Assembly: GCA_964598395.1 (NCBI GenBank)
Contig: CAZRBW010000003.1
Coordinates: 46,513 to 110,512 of the forward strand
Length of the DNA: 64,000 bases
Direction of reading: 5' to 3'
DNA from: CAXBDP01 sp964598395
GTDB taxonomy: Bacteria > Bacteroidota > Bacteroidia > Cytophagales > Cyclobacteriaceae
Shown here: in pieces, positions 9,275 through 18,146 of the stretch
Position numbering within the stretch: the first letter of the stretch is position 1
Layout of the letters: each line of letters starts with the position of its first letter
Translations under genes and position numbers: made by a program
Notes under the pieces: model-generated
Databases searched by the model: none
What the model saw: the letters and a program-made list of their open reading frames with translations, nothing else
Told to the model about the DNA's origin: nothing

Positions 9275-9805
9275 TTACGGCCTAACCGAAATTAGGTGAA
9301 CATCGAAAACTAAAATTCCTCTATCTGGTATAAGTCCGCCAGGCGAATAAGCACCATAAGCCAATGGCGAAGGCACATAAAATGTAGCTCTGCCATTTTC
9401 TTTTAAGTATTGGAAGCCGATATCCCAGCCTTCGATCACTGCACCAGTTTGATATCTAAACTCAAATGGGACATAGGCTCTGCTAGGATTAAATATTTGG
9501 GCAGTTCTTGCAACTTGCTCATAGCTTGTATCGAAAACCACACCATTAAGTAATTTGCCGGTGTAGTTCACCCTGAGGATATTGCCAGCTGTAGGAATAT
9601 TACCCGCTCCAGGTTCGTGAATTACGTAAAACAAACCTTTATTGTGAAATTGGGCTGTAATATTATTAGCTGTAAAATACTCTTGCAAAACTTGGATATC
9701 ATCTTCTAATTGCTTTTCGGGATCATACAAGTCATTATCGCTAAAACAAGCTGATTGTAATAGTACCAATGCAGAAAAGGCTGCCAGAGCAAAAATTTTA
9801 TTCAT
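9275..9805 (-). CDS. FKBP-type peptidyl-prolyl isomerase lipoprotein
   Basis: 176 residues. The N-terminus has a lipobox (LLQSAC, Cys at about residue 20), so it should be a lipid-anchored envelope protein. Residues about 75-175 form one FKBP domain: VNYTGKLLNGVVFDTSYE, the core motif VIEGWDIGFQYLKENGRATFYVPSPLAYG and a final FDVHLISV strand. It should speed prolyl isomerisation of exported proteins. It lies 5 bases downstream of a longer FKBP lipoprotein, and the pair looks like a duplication followed by divergence. Confidence 0.9.
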   Translation of the reverse strand: MNKIFALAAFSALVLLQSACFSDNDLYDPEKQLEDDIQVLQEYFTANNITAQFHNKGLFYVIHEPGAGNIPTAGNILRVNYTGKLLNGVVFDTSYEQVARTAQIFNPSRAYVPFEFRYQTGAVIEGWDIGFQYLKENGRATFYVPSPLAYGAYSPGGLIPDRGILVFDVHLISVRP

Positions 9806-9810
9806 CTAAA

Positions 9811-10746
9811 TTATTTTTTGATTATGTCAACCATTTCAACGTCAAACATCAGAATTGAGTTTTCTGTGATTTCGGCACTACGTGCTTGTGGGCCATATGC
9901 CAAAGGAGAAGGTATATAAATTGTACCTTTAGAGCCTTTTGGAAACATCATTAGACCTTCGTCCCATCCACGGATAACCATACCTTGACCAACCGTAAAT
10001 TGTAGAGGCTCATATGTTCTTTCTTCGTTGAATTTACCAACTTCCTTTGCTATATTTTCAATGCTAGTATCGAAAACGGTACCGTTCAGCAATTTGCCTA
10101 CATAGTGCACTTTTACCTCGTCTCCAGCTGCAGGTAGTGGACCTGAGCCTGGCTGAGATATTACATACCTTAAGCCATTTTCAGCTATGTTTGCAGAAAT
10201 TCCATTATCAGAAAGATATTGATCTATGATGCCAATATCTGTTGTTAGTTGCAATGCGATCATTTCATCAGCTTCTCTTTGACTTTTTTCCATAAACTCT
10301 TGCTGTAATGCCATGATACCTTCTTCATCAGTAATAGAAGTTACACCCATCATCACAGTGAGCATGTCATTTGCAGAAAGTCCAGGAGGTAAATTTTGCT
10401 CATAAATATCTTCTGCTGTAAGCTTAATGTGAAGACTATCACCTGCTTTTTTGCCTAAAAGGAATGCTTCTTCCACCTTGTTTTTTGCTGGAAGCGAATC
10501 GCTAACTGCAAAAATATTAGGGAAACCACTTTCAATTGAACTGAAGAGTACAGAATCATTTGAATTCCTAAGCTCAAGATTCATGACAAGAAACTGTCCA
10601 TCCTTTACTTCATCGCCAGTACCTTTGTTGATGTAGGTATAGCTTATACCAGAAGCTGTTTTTTGTTCAGATTGTGAATCACATGCTGAAATGATAGCTG
10701 TTAGTGCAATTATTGTTGCAATCCAGCCGGCTGATTTTAAACTCAT
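9811..10746 (-). CDS. Two-part FKBP-type peptidyl-prolyl isomerase lipoprotein
   Basis: 311 residues. Lipobox IISAC gives Cys at about residue 22. The first part (about 25-140) looks like a degenerate FKBP-like domain (GDEVKDGQFLVMNLELRNSNDSVLFSS). The second part (about 195-311) is a complete FKBP domain with VHYVGKLLNGTVFDTSIE, VIRGWDEGLMMFPKGSKGTIYIPSPLAYG and a C-terminal FDVEMVDI strand. Presumably an envelope foldase. It is followed after a 5-base gap by a second FKBP lipoprotein and preceded after 11 bases by the DHH phosphoesterase, so the three are likely one operon. Confidence 0.9.
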   Translation of the reverse strand: MSLKSAGWIATIIALTAIISACDSQSEQKTASGISYTYINKGTGDEVKDGQFLVMNLELRNSNDSVLFSSIESGFPNIFAVSDSLPAKNKVEEAFLLGKKAGDSLHIKLTAEDIYEQNLPPGLSANDMLTVMMGVTSITDEEGIMALQQEFMEKSQREADEMIALQLTTDIGIIDQYLSDNGISANIAENGLRYVISQPGSGPLPAAGDEVKVHYVGKLLNGTVFDTSIENIAKEVGKFNEERTYEPLQFTVGQGMVIRGWDEGLMMFPKGSKGTIYIPSPLAYGPQARSAEITENSILMFDVEMVDIIKK

Positions 10747-10757
10747 TATTGGTTTAT

Positions 10758-11771
10758 TTAATTGTTTATAAGTTGTTCTTTAACTTCAATAAGGGCATTT
10801 TTGAATTTAGTTACCGTCTCTTCTAGGCTTGTGGTTGATTGACCGCCCGCCGCATTTTTATGTCCGCCACCTTCAAAATAGGTTCTTGCAAAGTCATTTA
10901 CAGAAAAATTTCCTACAGATCGAAAGGACATTTTAACAGCAACGGCTCTATCGATAATTACTGCTGCAAACACAATTCCGTTTATAGAAAGTGCATAATT
11001 CACTATTCCTTCAGTATCACCAGTTTTAGATGAAAATTTCTTCAAATCTTCTTGGTCGATTACGAAGTAGGCAGTTTTCAATTCGGGCAATACAATTAGC
11101 TTTTGTGAAAGTGCATAACCCAAAAATTGAAGTCTCTCCACTGAATTATTATCGTAAATCAATTTGGAAACTTTGGAGACATCCACACCCATATCTATCA
11201 ATTCTGCAGTAATCAAGTGCACCTTTTTGGTTGTGTTGGGATGCTTAAATGATCCAGTATCAGTCATTATTCCAGCATATATCGCTTCACCTATAGAAGC
11301 ATCTATAAGTTCAGGATCTCCAAAATGGTGAATTAAATCGAAGATCAGTTCCGCTGTAGAAGCAGCACTAGTATCGTGCAATACATAATCAGCAAAATCT
11401 TCTGGCTCAGGGTGATGGTCGATATGAAGTTTTTTACCTCTCGCCTTTCTTACAAGGTCGCCCATTTCATTGATTCGCTTTAGCACTGGGAAGTCCAAAC
11501 ATACAATTAGTTCGGCTTCTTCTATTAGCTTGGCAGATCTTTCTTGATTTCCTTCTTCAAATATAATTACCTCATCATTTCCCGACATCCAATTCAAAAA
11601 ATTGGGATAATCTGTAGGAGTGATTACGGTAACTTGGTGATTCTTTTTATTTAAATAACCTGCCAATCCCAACGATGAGCCTAATGCATCCGCATCCGGC
11701 TTATGGTGAGTTGTAATAACCACTTTTCGCGGGGTTTGTAGGAATTCTATTAAACCATTTAGTTTTTGCAT
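10758..11771 (-). CDS. nrnA: DHH-family phosphoesterase, NrnA-type (nano-RNase / pAp phosphatase)
   Basis: 337 residues, the usual size. Motif I HKPDADALGSSLGL is near residue 22, the central metal-binding DHH is in HIDHHPEPEDF near residue 138, and the DHHA1 domain ends with EGGGHKNAAGG near residue 315. Members degrade 2-5 nt RNA fragments and convert 3'-phosphoadenosine 5'-phosphate to AMP; which activity dominates cannot be read from sequence. It is first in the likely operon with the two FKBP lipoprotein genes. Confidence 0.92.
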   Translation of the reverse strand: MQKLNGLIEFLQTPRKVVITTHHKPDADALGSSLGLAGYLNKKNHQVTVITPTDYPNFLNWMSGNDEVIIFEEGNQERSAKLIEEAELIVCLDFPVLKRINEMGDLVRKARGKKLHIDHHPEPEDFADYVLHDTSAASTAELIFDLIHHFGDPELIDASIGEAIYAGIMTDTGSFKHPNTTKKVHLITAELIDMGVDVSKVSKLIYDNNSVERLQFLGYALSQKLIVLPELKTAYFVIDQEDLKKFSSKTGDTEGIVNYALSINGIVFAAVIIDRAVAVKMSFRSVGNFSVNDFARTYFEGGGHKNAAGGQSTTSLEETVTKFKNALIEVKEQLINN

Positions 11772-11917
11772 GCTTTAGTTCAAACCGGAATTTACCCCGC
11801 TTGTTGTTAGACAAGATGCAAAACTGAGAAGAAAATTTGACAATCAAAAAAATGGCATTTCGGCGCCATAAAATTGATCAAATTTTGAAATGCTTAGGGC
11901 AATAAGATTTAATGTTC

Positions 11918-11925
11918 TAATTTTG
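11918..11925 (+). promoter_or_regulatory. Putative -7 element (TAATTTTG) of ndk
   Basis: Exact TAnnTTTG match, 27 bases before the ndk start. It shares the longer string CTAATTTTG with the element upstream of guaB. A -33 TTTG at normal spacing is not evident. Confidence 0.4.
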
Positions 11926-11952
11926 CTGCCGAATTAACAAAATATATTCAAA

Positions 11953-12372
11953 ATGTCAGGAAACAAGACTTTTACGATGTTGAAGCCGGATGCCACAGGC
12001 GCAAATAATTCCGGTGCAATTATCAAAATGATGGAAGAAGCAGGCTTCAAAATTGTAGCCATGAAAAGAACTCGAATGACAGCGGAGGTTGCTGGGCAAT
12101 TTTACGCTGTGCACAGCGAAAGACCATTCTACGCTGATTTGTGTGCGTATATGTCGTCTGGCCCAATCGTGGCTATGATTTTGGAAAAGGACAATGCAGT
12201 TGCAGACTTCCGTACTTTAATTGGCGCTACTGATCCAGCTAAAGCTGAAAAAGGTACCATCCGTAACTTATTTGCCAAGTCTATTGAAGCAAATGCAGTT
12301 CACGGTTCTGATTCGGACGAGAATGCTGAAATCGAAGGTAACTTCTTTTTCTCCGCTCTTGAGAGATTCTAA
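11953..12372 (+). CDS. ndk: Nucleoside diphosphate kinase
   Basis: 139 residues, the normal length. It equilibrates nucleoside di- and triphosphates through a phosphohistidine intermediate. The catalytic His is residue 117 in NAVHGSDS, the N-terminal TFTMLKPDA carries the phosphate-contact Lys, and ERPFYADL and RNLFAKSIEANA are standard. Single gene with its own putative promoter and terminator. Confidence 0.97.
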   Translation: MSGNKTFTMLKPDATGANNSGAIIKMMEEAGFKIVAMKRTRMTAEVAGQFYAVHSERPFYADLCAYMSSGPIVAMILEKDNAVADFRTLIGATDPAKAEKGTIRNLFAKSIEANAVHGSDSDENAEIEGNFFFSALERF

Positions 12373-12394
12373 TCCATCGAATTTATTGGAATAA

Positions 12395-12427
12395 AGAAAA
12401 CGAAGGCTGATCCAGTCTTCGTTTTTT
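12395..12427 (+). terminator. Terminator of ndk
   Basis: Imperfect stem with arms AAAACGAAG and CTTCGTTTT plus inner pairs, followed by a T7 run, 25 bases after the ndk stop. Confidence 0.85.
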
Positions 12428-12457
12428 TGTGCCCTAGATTGAGAATTTTAAAGACAT

Positions 12458-12490
12458 AAAAAAACCCTTCTCAATAATGAAAAGGGTTTC
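12458..12490 (-). terminator. Terminator downstream of tRNA-His
   Basis: On the minus strand, arms around AAACCCTT and AAGGGTTT with an AT-rich loop are followed by a T run, directly after the tRNA-His 3' end. Confidence 0.75.
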
Positions 12491-12497
12491 TAAAATG

Positions 12498-12571
12498 GGT
12501 GAAAGACGGGATTCGAACCCGCGGCCTCTAGTGCCACAAACTAGCGCTCTAACCGGCTGAGCTACAATCAC
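12498..12571 (-). tRNA. tRNA-His (GTG)
   Basis: Cloverleaf on the minus strand: D stem GCTC/GAGC, anticodon stem CTAGT/ACTAG around loop TTGTGGC (anticodon GTG), T arm GCGGG-TTCGAAT-CCCGT. A G at 12572 can serve as G-1 opposite C73, the His identity pair. CCA is not encoded. The acceptor stem reads GTGATTG against CTTTCAC, which leaves two adjacent U-U oppositions (5-68 and 6-67); the partner would have to read CAATCAC for full pairing. Confidence 0.92.
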
Positions 12572-12664
12572 CATTTTTGGGAGTACAAAAGTAGATGTTT
12601 GCTTCTATTTTGCCAAAATTTTGAGCTTATTTTTATTTAGCTTCAAATTAGTACTTTGCATCGA

Positions 12665-13999
12665 CTAGCGATCATAGGCTAATCTCTGTCCTAAGCCACC
12701 TTCAATAATTTGGCCATTTTCGTAGGCCACTCGACCATTCACGAAAGTATGACTTACAGCAGACTGAAATTTCTGCCCTTCGAATGGCGACCAACCGCAT
12801 TTATAAAGCAGATTGCTTTTGCTTACCTCCCAAGGTGAATTCAGATCTACCAAAACCAAATCTGCTATATACCCTTCTCTTATATAGCCTCTGTCTTTTA
12901 CAGCAAAAAGATCTGCCACATTATGACTCGTCATTTTGACAATATGCTCCAGACTGATTTTGCCTTGATGATAAAACTCCAACATCGCTACTAAGCTATG
13001 CTGAATAAGTGGTCCACCAGATGGCGCTTTGAGGTAATCTTGCATTTTTTCTTCTAAGGTATGCGGCGCATGGTCGGTGGCAATTACATCTATTCTGCCA
13101 TCGAGCACAGCGGCAAAAATTGCATCACGATCTTGCTCGGCTTTTACAGCCGGATTCCATTTAATGAAATTGCCTTTGCTGGCATAATCCTTATCGCTAA
13201 ACCAAAGATGATGCACACAAGCTTCGGCAGTGATCTTTTTTTCGGCCAGCGGAATAGTATTGTCAAACTGATCTAATTCGCGGGAGGTTGAAATGTGCAG
13301 AATATGTAATCTGCTGCCATATTTTTTGGCCAATGATATTGCATAAGAGGATGACTTGTAGCATGCTTCTGCATCACGGATTTTTGGATGAAACGAGGCA
13401 TCTATTTGCTCACCGTATTCGGCAACGATTCTTGCCTGATTGGCCTTAATCATTGGGTCATCCTCACAATGTGTGGCAATAAGCATTGGTGCATGTTCGA
13501 AAATACCTTCTAATGCTTTAATATCATCTACCACCAAATTGCCTGTGGAGGAACCCATGAAAATCTTTATTCCCGCTATATTCTTTGGATTGGCTTTTTT
13601 TATTTCCTCCAGATTGTGATTGGAAGTGCCTAAGTAAAAGGAATAATTTGCCAAACTGGTATTGGCGGCAATGTTGAATTTATCCTCTAGCAGCTCCAAA
13701 GTAGTTGCGGCTGGCGATGTATTTGGCATTTCCATAAAGCTAGTAACACCTCCCGCCACCGCTGCACGCGACTCGGTATATATATCTGCTTTGTGGGTGA
13801 GCCCTGGTTCCCTGAAGTGTACTTGATCGTCAATTAGGCCAGGAAGCAAATATTTACCTCCCGCATCTATTACTTTAGCGGCTGAATCAGAGATAGTCCC
13901 AGCAATTTTTTCAATCCTTTCGCCTACTATCAATACATCGGCCTGAATGATCTTGCCTTCGTTGACTATATTTGCATTGGTTATCAGTATTTTCGACAT
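12665..13999 (-). CDS. pyrC: Dihydroorotase (amidohydrolase family)
   Basis: 444 residues. It closes carbamoyl-aspartate to dihydroorotate in pyrimidine synthesis. Metal-site landmarks are the carboxylated Lys candidate K145 in AGIKIFMGSS, H177 in ATHCED, H232/H235 in LHILHIST and D309 in ATDHAPHT. The first metal motif, normally DxHxH, reads DDQVHFR, so the first His is Gln59 while His61 remains. The MEMPNT motif is present. The Gln variant is, as far as I recall, seen in other Bacteroidota homologs, but the consequence for the metal site is unclear. Allantoinase or hydantoinase activity is an alternative. Its start codon is only 12 bases from that of the divergent helicase. Confidence 0.88.
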   Translation of the reverse strand: MSKILITNANIVNEGKIIQADVLIVGERIEKIAGTISDSAAKVIDAGGKYLLPGLIDDQVHFREPGLTHKADIYTESRAAVAGGVTSFMEMPNTSPAATTLELLEDKFNIAANTSLANYSFYLGTSNHNLEEIKKANPKNIAGIKIFMGSSTGNLVVDDIKALEGIFEHAPMLIATHCEDDPMIKANQARIVAEYGEQIDASFHPKIRDAEACYKSSSYAISLAKKYGSRLHILHISTSRELDQFDNTIPLAEKKITAEACVHHLWFSDKDYASKGNFIKWNPAVKAEQDRDAIFAAVLDGRIDVIATDHAPHTLEEKMQDYLKAPSGGPLIQHSLVAMLEFYHQGKISLEHIVKMTSHNVADLFAVKDRGYIREGYIADLVLVDLNSPWEVSKSNLLYKCGWSPFEGQKFQSAVSHTFVNGRVAYENGQIIEGGLGQRLAYDR

Positions 14000-14011
14000 A
14001 ATTAATTATTT

Positions 14012-15328
14012 GTGGACACACCCAAAGATAAGGAAAGTCAAGTTTCATTCGAGGATTTTAAGCTGAATAAGCAAGTGCTTGATGCAATTGCCGAAGCAGG
14101 ATTGGAGCAGCCTACTGAAATTCAACAGAAAGCCATTCCTCAAATTATGGCTGGCCATGATATTTTTGGAATTGCACCTACGGGTACGGGCAAAACTGCT
14201 GCATTCATTCTGCCCATATTAATGAAGCTTCGCTATCCGCAGGGAGATCATGCTCGAGTACTGATATTGGGACCCACGAGGGAGCTTATTTCTCAAGTGG
14301 CAGACGAGGCTCGGAAATTTGCCAAGAATACAGGACTTCGGGTAGTGGAATTGTATGGAGGGATTGGCCCGAAAACTCAGATAGAAAATATACAAGCCGG
14401 TGCAGATATCATTGTAGCCACACCAGGTCGCTTTTTGGACATTTATAGCCGAGGCGAAATGGTGGTGAAGCTCATCAAAACGCTGATTCTAGACGAAGCA
14501 GATAAGATGATGGATATGGGTTTTATGCCTCAGATTAGGCAAATACTAGAAGTAATCCCTACCAAAAGGCAGAATTTGCTCTTTTCGGCTACCATCCCGC
14601 AAAAGGTAGAAAAGCTATCGGAAGAGTTTCTGGAATTCCCTGTGAAAGTGCAAGTAGCACTTACACAGACCACTGCAATTACAGTGAGTCAAGAGAAATA
14701 TCTTACTCCGAATTTGAAAACGAAGATTAACCTATTGCTGCATTTATTGACAACAAATGACGATTTCGAAAGAGCAATTGTTTTTGTGAAAAAGCGTGGG
14801 CATGCAGATGCTGTGTTCAAATATTTGGAGAGGAAGAATTTGGGTGATGTTAGAGTAATCCATGCGAATAAAGGCCAAAACACCCGCATGAATAGCATTG
14901 AGGCATTTAAAGCGGGAGGTATTAGGGTTTTGGTAGCTACAGATGTGATGGCGCGTGGCATCGATGTACTTGATGTAAGCCATGTGATCAATTTCGATGT
15001 GCCATTGATTTACGAAGACTATATCCACCGAATCGGTCGCACTGGTCGTGCTTTCAAATCAGGTATTTCTATCACTTTTGTGACACCTGCCGAAGAATAC
15101 CATTTCGATAGAATAGAGAAGTTGATTAAGCAAAAAGTGCCACTAGCTCATATTCCAAAAGGAGTAGAAATAGTAAAAACACCAAAGGCAGAAGAGCAAG
15201 AAATGCTACGTGAAATAGATGAGCAAAACCGAAGAGAAAATCCTGAGTTTAAAGGTGCCTTTCATGAGAAGAAGGAAAGGAAATTTAAAAAGAGCTCAAG
15301 TCCTAAAAAGGGTAACAAGAGAAGGTGA
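14012..15328 (+). CDS. DEAD-box ATP-dependent RNA helicase
   Basis: 438 residues. All core motifs are present: Q motif (EQPTEIQQKAIP), I (PTGTGKTA), Ia (PTRELISQ), II (DEAD in ILDEADKMMDMGF), III (SAT), IV/V (ATDVMARGIDV) and VI (HRIGRTGRA). The C-terminal tail after about residue 390 is short and Lys-rich, suiting RNA binding. Of RhlE type, probably acting in ribosome assembly or RNA turnover. The start is a GTG: an in-frame stop lies three codons upstream and no ATG precedes the conserved SFEDF segment. The start codon faces pyrC across 12 bases, so its promoter must lie inside pyrC. Confidence 0.95.
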   Translation: MDTPKDKESQVSFEDFKLNKQVLDAIAEAGLEQPTEIQQKAIPQIMAGHDIFGIAPTGTGKTAAFILPILMKLRYPQGDHARVLILGPTRELISQVADEARKFAKNTGLRVVELYGGIGPKTQIENIQAGADIIVATPGRFLDIYSRGEMVVKLIKTLILDEADKMMDMGFMPQIRQILEVIPTKRQNLLFSATIPQKVEKLSEEFLEFPVKVQVALTQTTAITVSQEKYLTPNLKTKINLLLHLLTTNDDFERAIVFVKKRGHADAVFKYLERKNLGDVRVIHANKGQNTRMNSIEAFKAGGIRVLVATDVMARGIDVLDVSHVINFDVPLIYEDYIHRIGRTGRAFKSGISITFVTPAEEYHFDRIEKLIKQKVPLAHIPKGVEIVKTPKAEEQEMLREIDEQNRRENPEFKGAFHEKKERKFKKSSSPKKGNKRR

Positions 15329-15359
15329 GAATTTCAACCCACTAACTAAAGTGCCTTTG

Positions 15360-16331
15360 CTATTTTCTATTTTTTTCCGCCCATTCCTTAGCAAAATAAG
15401 TAAGAATAATATCTGCACCCGCTCTGCGCATGCTTGTAAGGGTTTCGTCAATAGCTCTTTGACGGTCGATCCAGCCTCGCTCGGCAGCAGCGGTGATCAT
15501 GGAATATTCTCCGCTTACATTATAAGCTGCAATAGGTAATTCAAAATTGTCCTTGAGCAAGCGAATGACATCTAAATAGGCCAATGCGGGTTTTACCATT
15601 AGGAAGTCAGCTCCTTCATCTTCGTCTAGCCCAGCTTCAATCAATGCCTCATTTCTATTAGCTGGGTTCATTTGGTAGGTTTTCTTATCGCCAAATTTTG
15701 GAGCGGAATCCAAAGCATCGCGGAATGGCCCATAAAATGCGCTCGCATATTTGGCCGTATAGCTCATGATGGAAGTCTCGGTAAAGCCATTATCATCCAA
15801 AAGCTCACGAATATAGCCAACTCGCCCATCCATCATATCCGATGGCCCAAGGATATCGATACCACAATCTGCTTGCGCCAAAGCCATGTTTCCGAGTATT
15901 TCTAAGCTTTCGTCATTTAGGATTTTGCCATTTTCGACCAAGCCGTCATGACCATCGCTACTGTAAGGATCCATCGCTACGTCCGTCATAATGCAAGCTT
16001 CGGGAAATTGCTTTTTGATTTCTCTGAGTGCTTGTAAATAGAAAAAATTGGGATCGTAGCTTTTAGTGGCAGTTTTGTCTTTGTGTTTTTCATCAACCAC
16101 AGGAAAAATGTCGAAAGTCATAATACCTAGATTCATACATTGCTCGATTTCTTTCAACATATGGTCTAAAGTATAGCGATAAATTCCAGGCATAGAATTC
16201 ACCTCGATTTTCCTCCCGCTTCCTTCCAACAAAAACAGCGGGAGGATAAGGTTTGTGGCTTGTAAATGCGTTTCCTGCACCATATTTCGGATAGCAGCTG
16301 ATTTGCGGTTGCGACGAGGACGTTGATTCAT
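15360..16331 (-). CDS. hemB: Delta-aminolevulinic acid dehydratase (porphobilinogen synthase)
   Basis: 323 residues. It condenses two 5-aminolevulinates to porphobilinogen in haem synthesis. The Schiff-base lysines lie in SYTAKYASAFYGPFRDA (about residue 193) and MVKPALAYLD (about 248). The metal loop reads DVAMDPYSSDGHDG, without the three cysteines of zinc enzymes, so this is the Mg-type enzyme. Convergent with the helicase, 31 bases between stops. Two octamer copies in opposite orientation lie 18 bases apart near its 5' end (16212-16219 and 16238-16245). Confidence 0.96.
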   Translation of the reverse strand: MNQRPRRNRKSAAIRNMVQETHLQATNLILPLFLLEGSGRKIEVNSMPGIYRYTLDHMLKEIEQCMNLGIMTFDIFPVVDEKHKDKTATKSYDPNFFYLQALREIKKQFPEACIMTDVAMDPYSSDGHDGLVENGKILNDESLEILGNMALAQADCGIDILGPSDMMDGRVGYIRELLDDNGFTETSIMSYTAKYASAFYGPFRDALDSAPKFGDKKTYQMNPANRNEALIEAGLDEDEGADFLMVKPALAYLDVIRLLKDNFELPIAAYNVSGEYSMITAAAERGWIDRQRAIDETLTSMRRAGADIILTYFAKEWAEKNRK

Positions 16332-16489
16332 GTTCTTTATTTTTTGCTAAATTAACAAAAGCAAAGGTGCATTACCAATTACTGTTATTTGCTTTATTGC
16401 TATACCTTTAGCATTACTTTTCGTATTTGTAACTTAAACACCTTTGTTCAAAATGGACAAATTTGCTTGGTCAGTTTGAAAATTAATTA

Positions 16490-17950
16490 ATGTTCCAGCG
16501 GCTCAAACGGTTACAAGAGGCTTTAGATATATTTCGCTTTTTTGAGCGAATTTCTGGCAAGAAGCCTCCCTTAGCAATTCGTAATCTTTTCATATTTTCA
16601 TTTGGCGCTGTGGTTGCCATAGCCGTTGTATTCTATTTGAATATCAACACGGATTTGCCAAGAGAAAAGGTTTTTATGCTGGGGATTTTCATTTTGGCAT
16701 CTTGGCTTTGGCTTACGGAAGCAGTGCCTTTATTTGCCACTGCTGTGCTTATTATTGGGTTAGAGGTACTGCTACTTGGCAATCCAGGAAATTGGGATAG
16801 CCTTGGGTTTGAAGTTGCCGAGAATCCTGGTTTTCGCAATTTCTTAATGCCTTTGTCCGATCCTGTAATCGTGCTTTTCTTTGGCGGATTTATATTAGCG
16901 ATGGCTACCGTAAAAGAAGGTGTAGATAAAGCCCTTGCTGGCCAATTACTAAATATTTTTGGAAAAAGTCCATCGAAAGTGTTATTCGGCATGATGGGAG
17001 TTACCGCCATTTTTTCAATGTTTATGAGTAATACCGCTACTGCTGCGATGATGATTACATTGAGTATTCCAATCCTTGCGCAAATTCCTGCCAAAGAACC
17101 TTTTCGCAAATCATTGATGTTGGCCATACCATTTGCAGCGAATATAGGCGGTATGGGCACTCCAATTTCATCTCCGCCAAATGCAGTCGCAGTAGCCTAT
17201 TTGCGTACTTCGGGATATGATGTAAGCTTTTTTGAGTGGTTTCTAATTGCACTCCCAATTTGGGTTATTTTGCTGTTTGTCTTATTTTTTCTATTATCCA
17301 AGATATATAAAGCACCAGTTGGATTTGCTGAGTTTGATGTGCCAAAAAGCCCTATCGATAAGAGAGGTTGGTTTGTCATAATTATTTTTGCTTCAACTGT
17401 TTTACTTTGGCTCACAGATTTTTTCCATGGGTTACCTCCCGCCGTTGTTGCATTGATTCCGCCAATCGTATTTACTACTACCGGCCTTATCAGTACTAAA
17501 GATTTAAAGAGACTCGATTGGCATATTTTATTATTGATTGCTGGAGGAATTGCACTAGGTACGGGCATGCAGGTTACAGAATTAGATTTGGAAGTATTGA
17601 ATTATCTGCCAACTGATTCTCCTTACATTTTGGGAATATTATTATTTAGCACTTTGATTATGAGTACTTTCTTATCCAATACGGCAAGTGCAAACTTAAT
17701 TATCCCATTAGCTTTGGCAATTTCCTATGCGATAGATGACTATGGTGCAAAGGCCTTAATTATTGGTGTAGCATTAATGGCATCTTCTGCAATGGCATTA
17801 CCTGTGAGCACACCGCCAAACGCAATGGCTTATGCTAAAGGTGAGTTGCTTTCGAAAGATTTCGTATTTACAGGATCCATAGTTGGCATTATTGGTTTAG
17901 GCTTAGTTTTAGCATACTTTAGACTGATGAGTTATTTCGGAATTCTTTAG
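16490..17950 (+). CDS. DASS/SLC13-family sodium:anion symporter
   Basis: 486 residues, about eleven to twelve membrane helices. It has the two re-entrant SNT motifs of the family, FMSNTATAAMM (about residue 180) and FLSNTASANL (about 398), which bind sodium and the substrate carboxylates, together with the GGMGTPISSPPNA and PVSTPPNAMAYA loops after them. Substrates of relatives are C4/C6 dicarboxylates, sulfate or phosphate; the sequence does not decide. An N-terminal cytoplasmic stretch of about 35 residues precedes the first helix. No linked metabolic gene. Confidence 0.9.
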   Translation: MFQRLKRLQEALDIFRFFERISGKKPPLAIRNLFIFSFGAVVAIAVVFYLNINTDLPREKVFMLGIFILASWLWLTEAVPLFATAVLIIGLEVLLLGNPGNWDSLGFEVAENPGFRNFLMPLSDPVIVLFFGGFILAMATVKEGVDKALAGQLLNIFGKSPSKVLFGMMGVTAIFSMFMSNTATAAMMITLSIPILAQIPAKEPFRKSLMLAIPFAANIGGMGTPISSPPNAVAVAYLRTSGYDVSFFEWFLIALPIWVILLFVLFFLLSKIYKAPVGFAEFDVPKSPIDKRGWFVIIIFASTVLLWLTDFFHGLPPAVVALIPPIVFTTTGLISTKDLKRLDWHILLLIAGGIALGTGMQVTELDLEVLNYLPTDSPYILGILLFSTLIMSTFLSNTASANLIIPLALAISYAIDDYGAKALIIGVALMASSAMALPVSTPPNAMAYAKGELLSKDFVFTGSIVGIIGLGLVLAYFRLMSYFGIL

Positions 17951-18146
17951 CAAGCCTGATTTCCCTTTTGTCATCAAATTAGTACCTTATAAGATAAGTA
18001 AATTCCGTAATTGAATTTCTTGCATCATTTTTGAACAATTGGCGTTTTATTAGGGTAAAGAAAATTGAAAACTTACTTCGTGTTTATAGATTTAATAATC
18101 GGATTTCTTTAATTTCCTCATTTAAGAATTATTTCAAATATTATAT

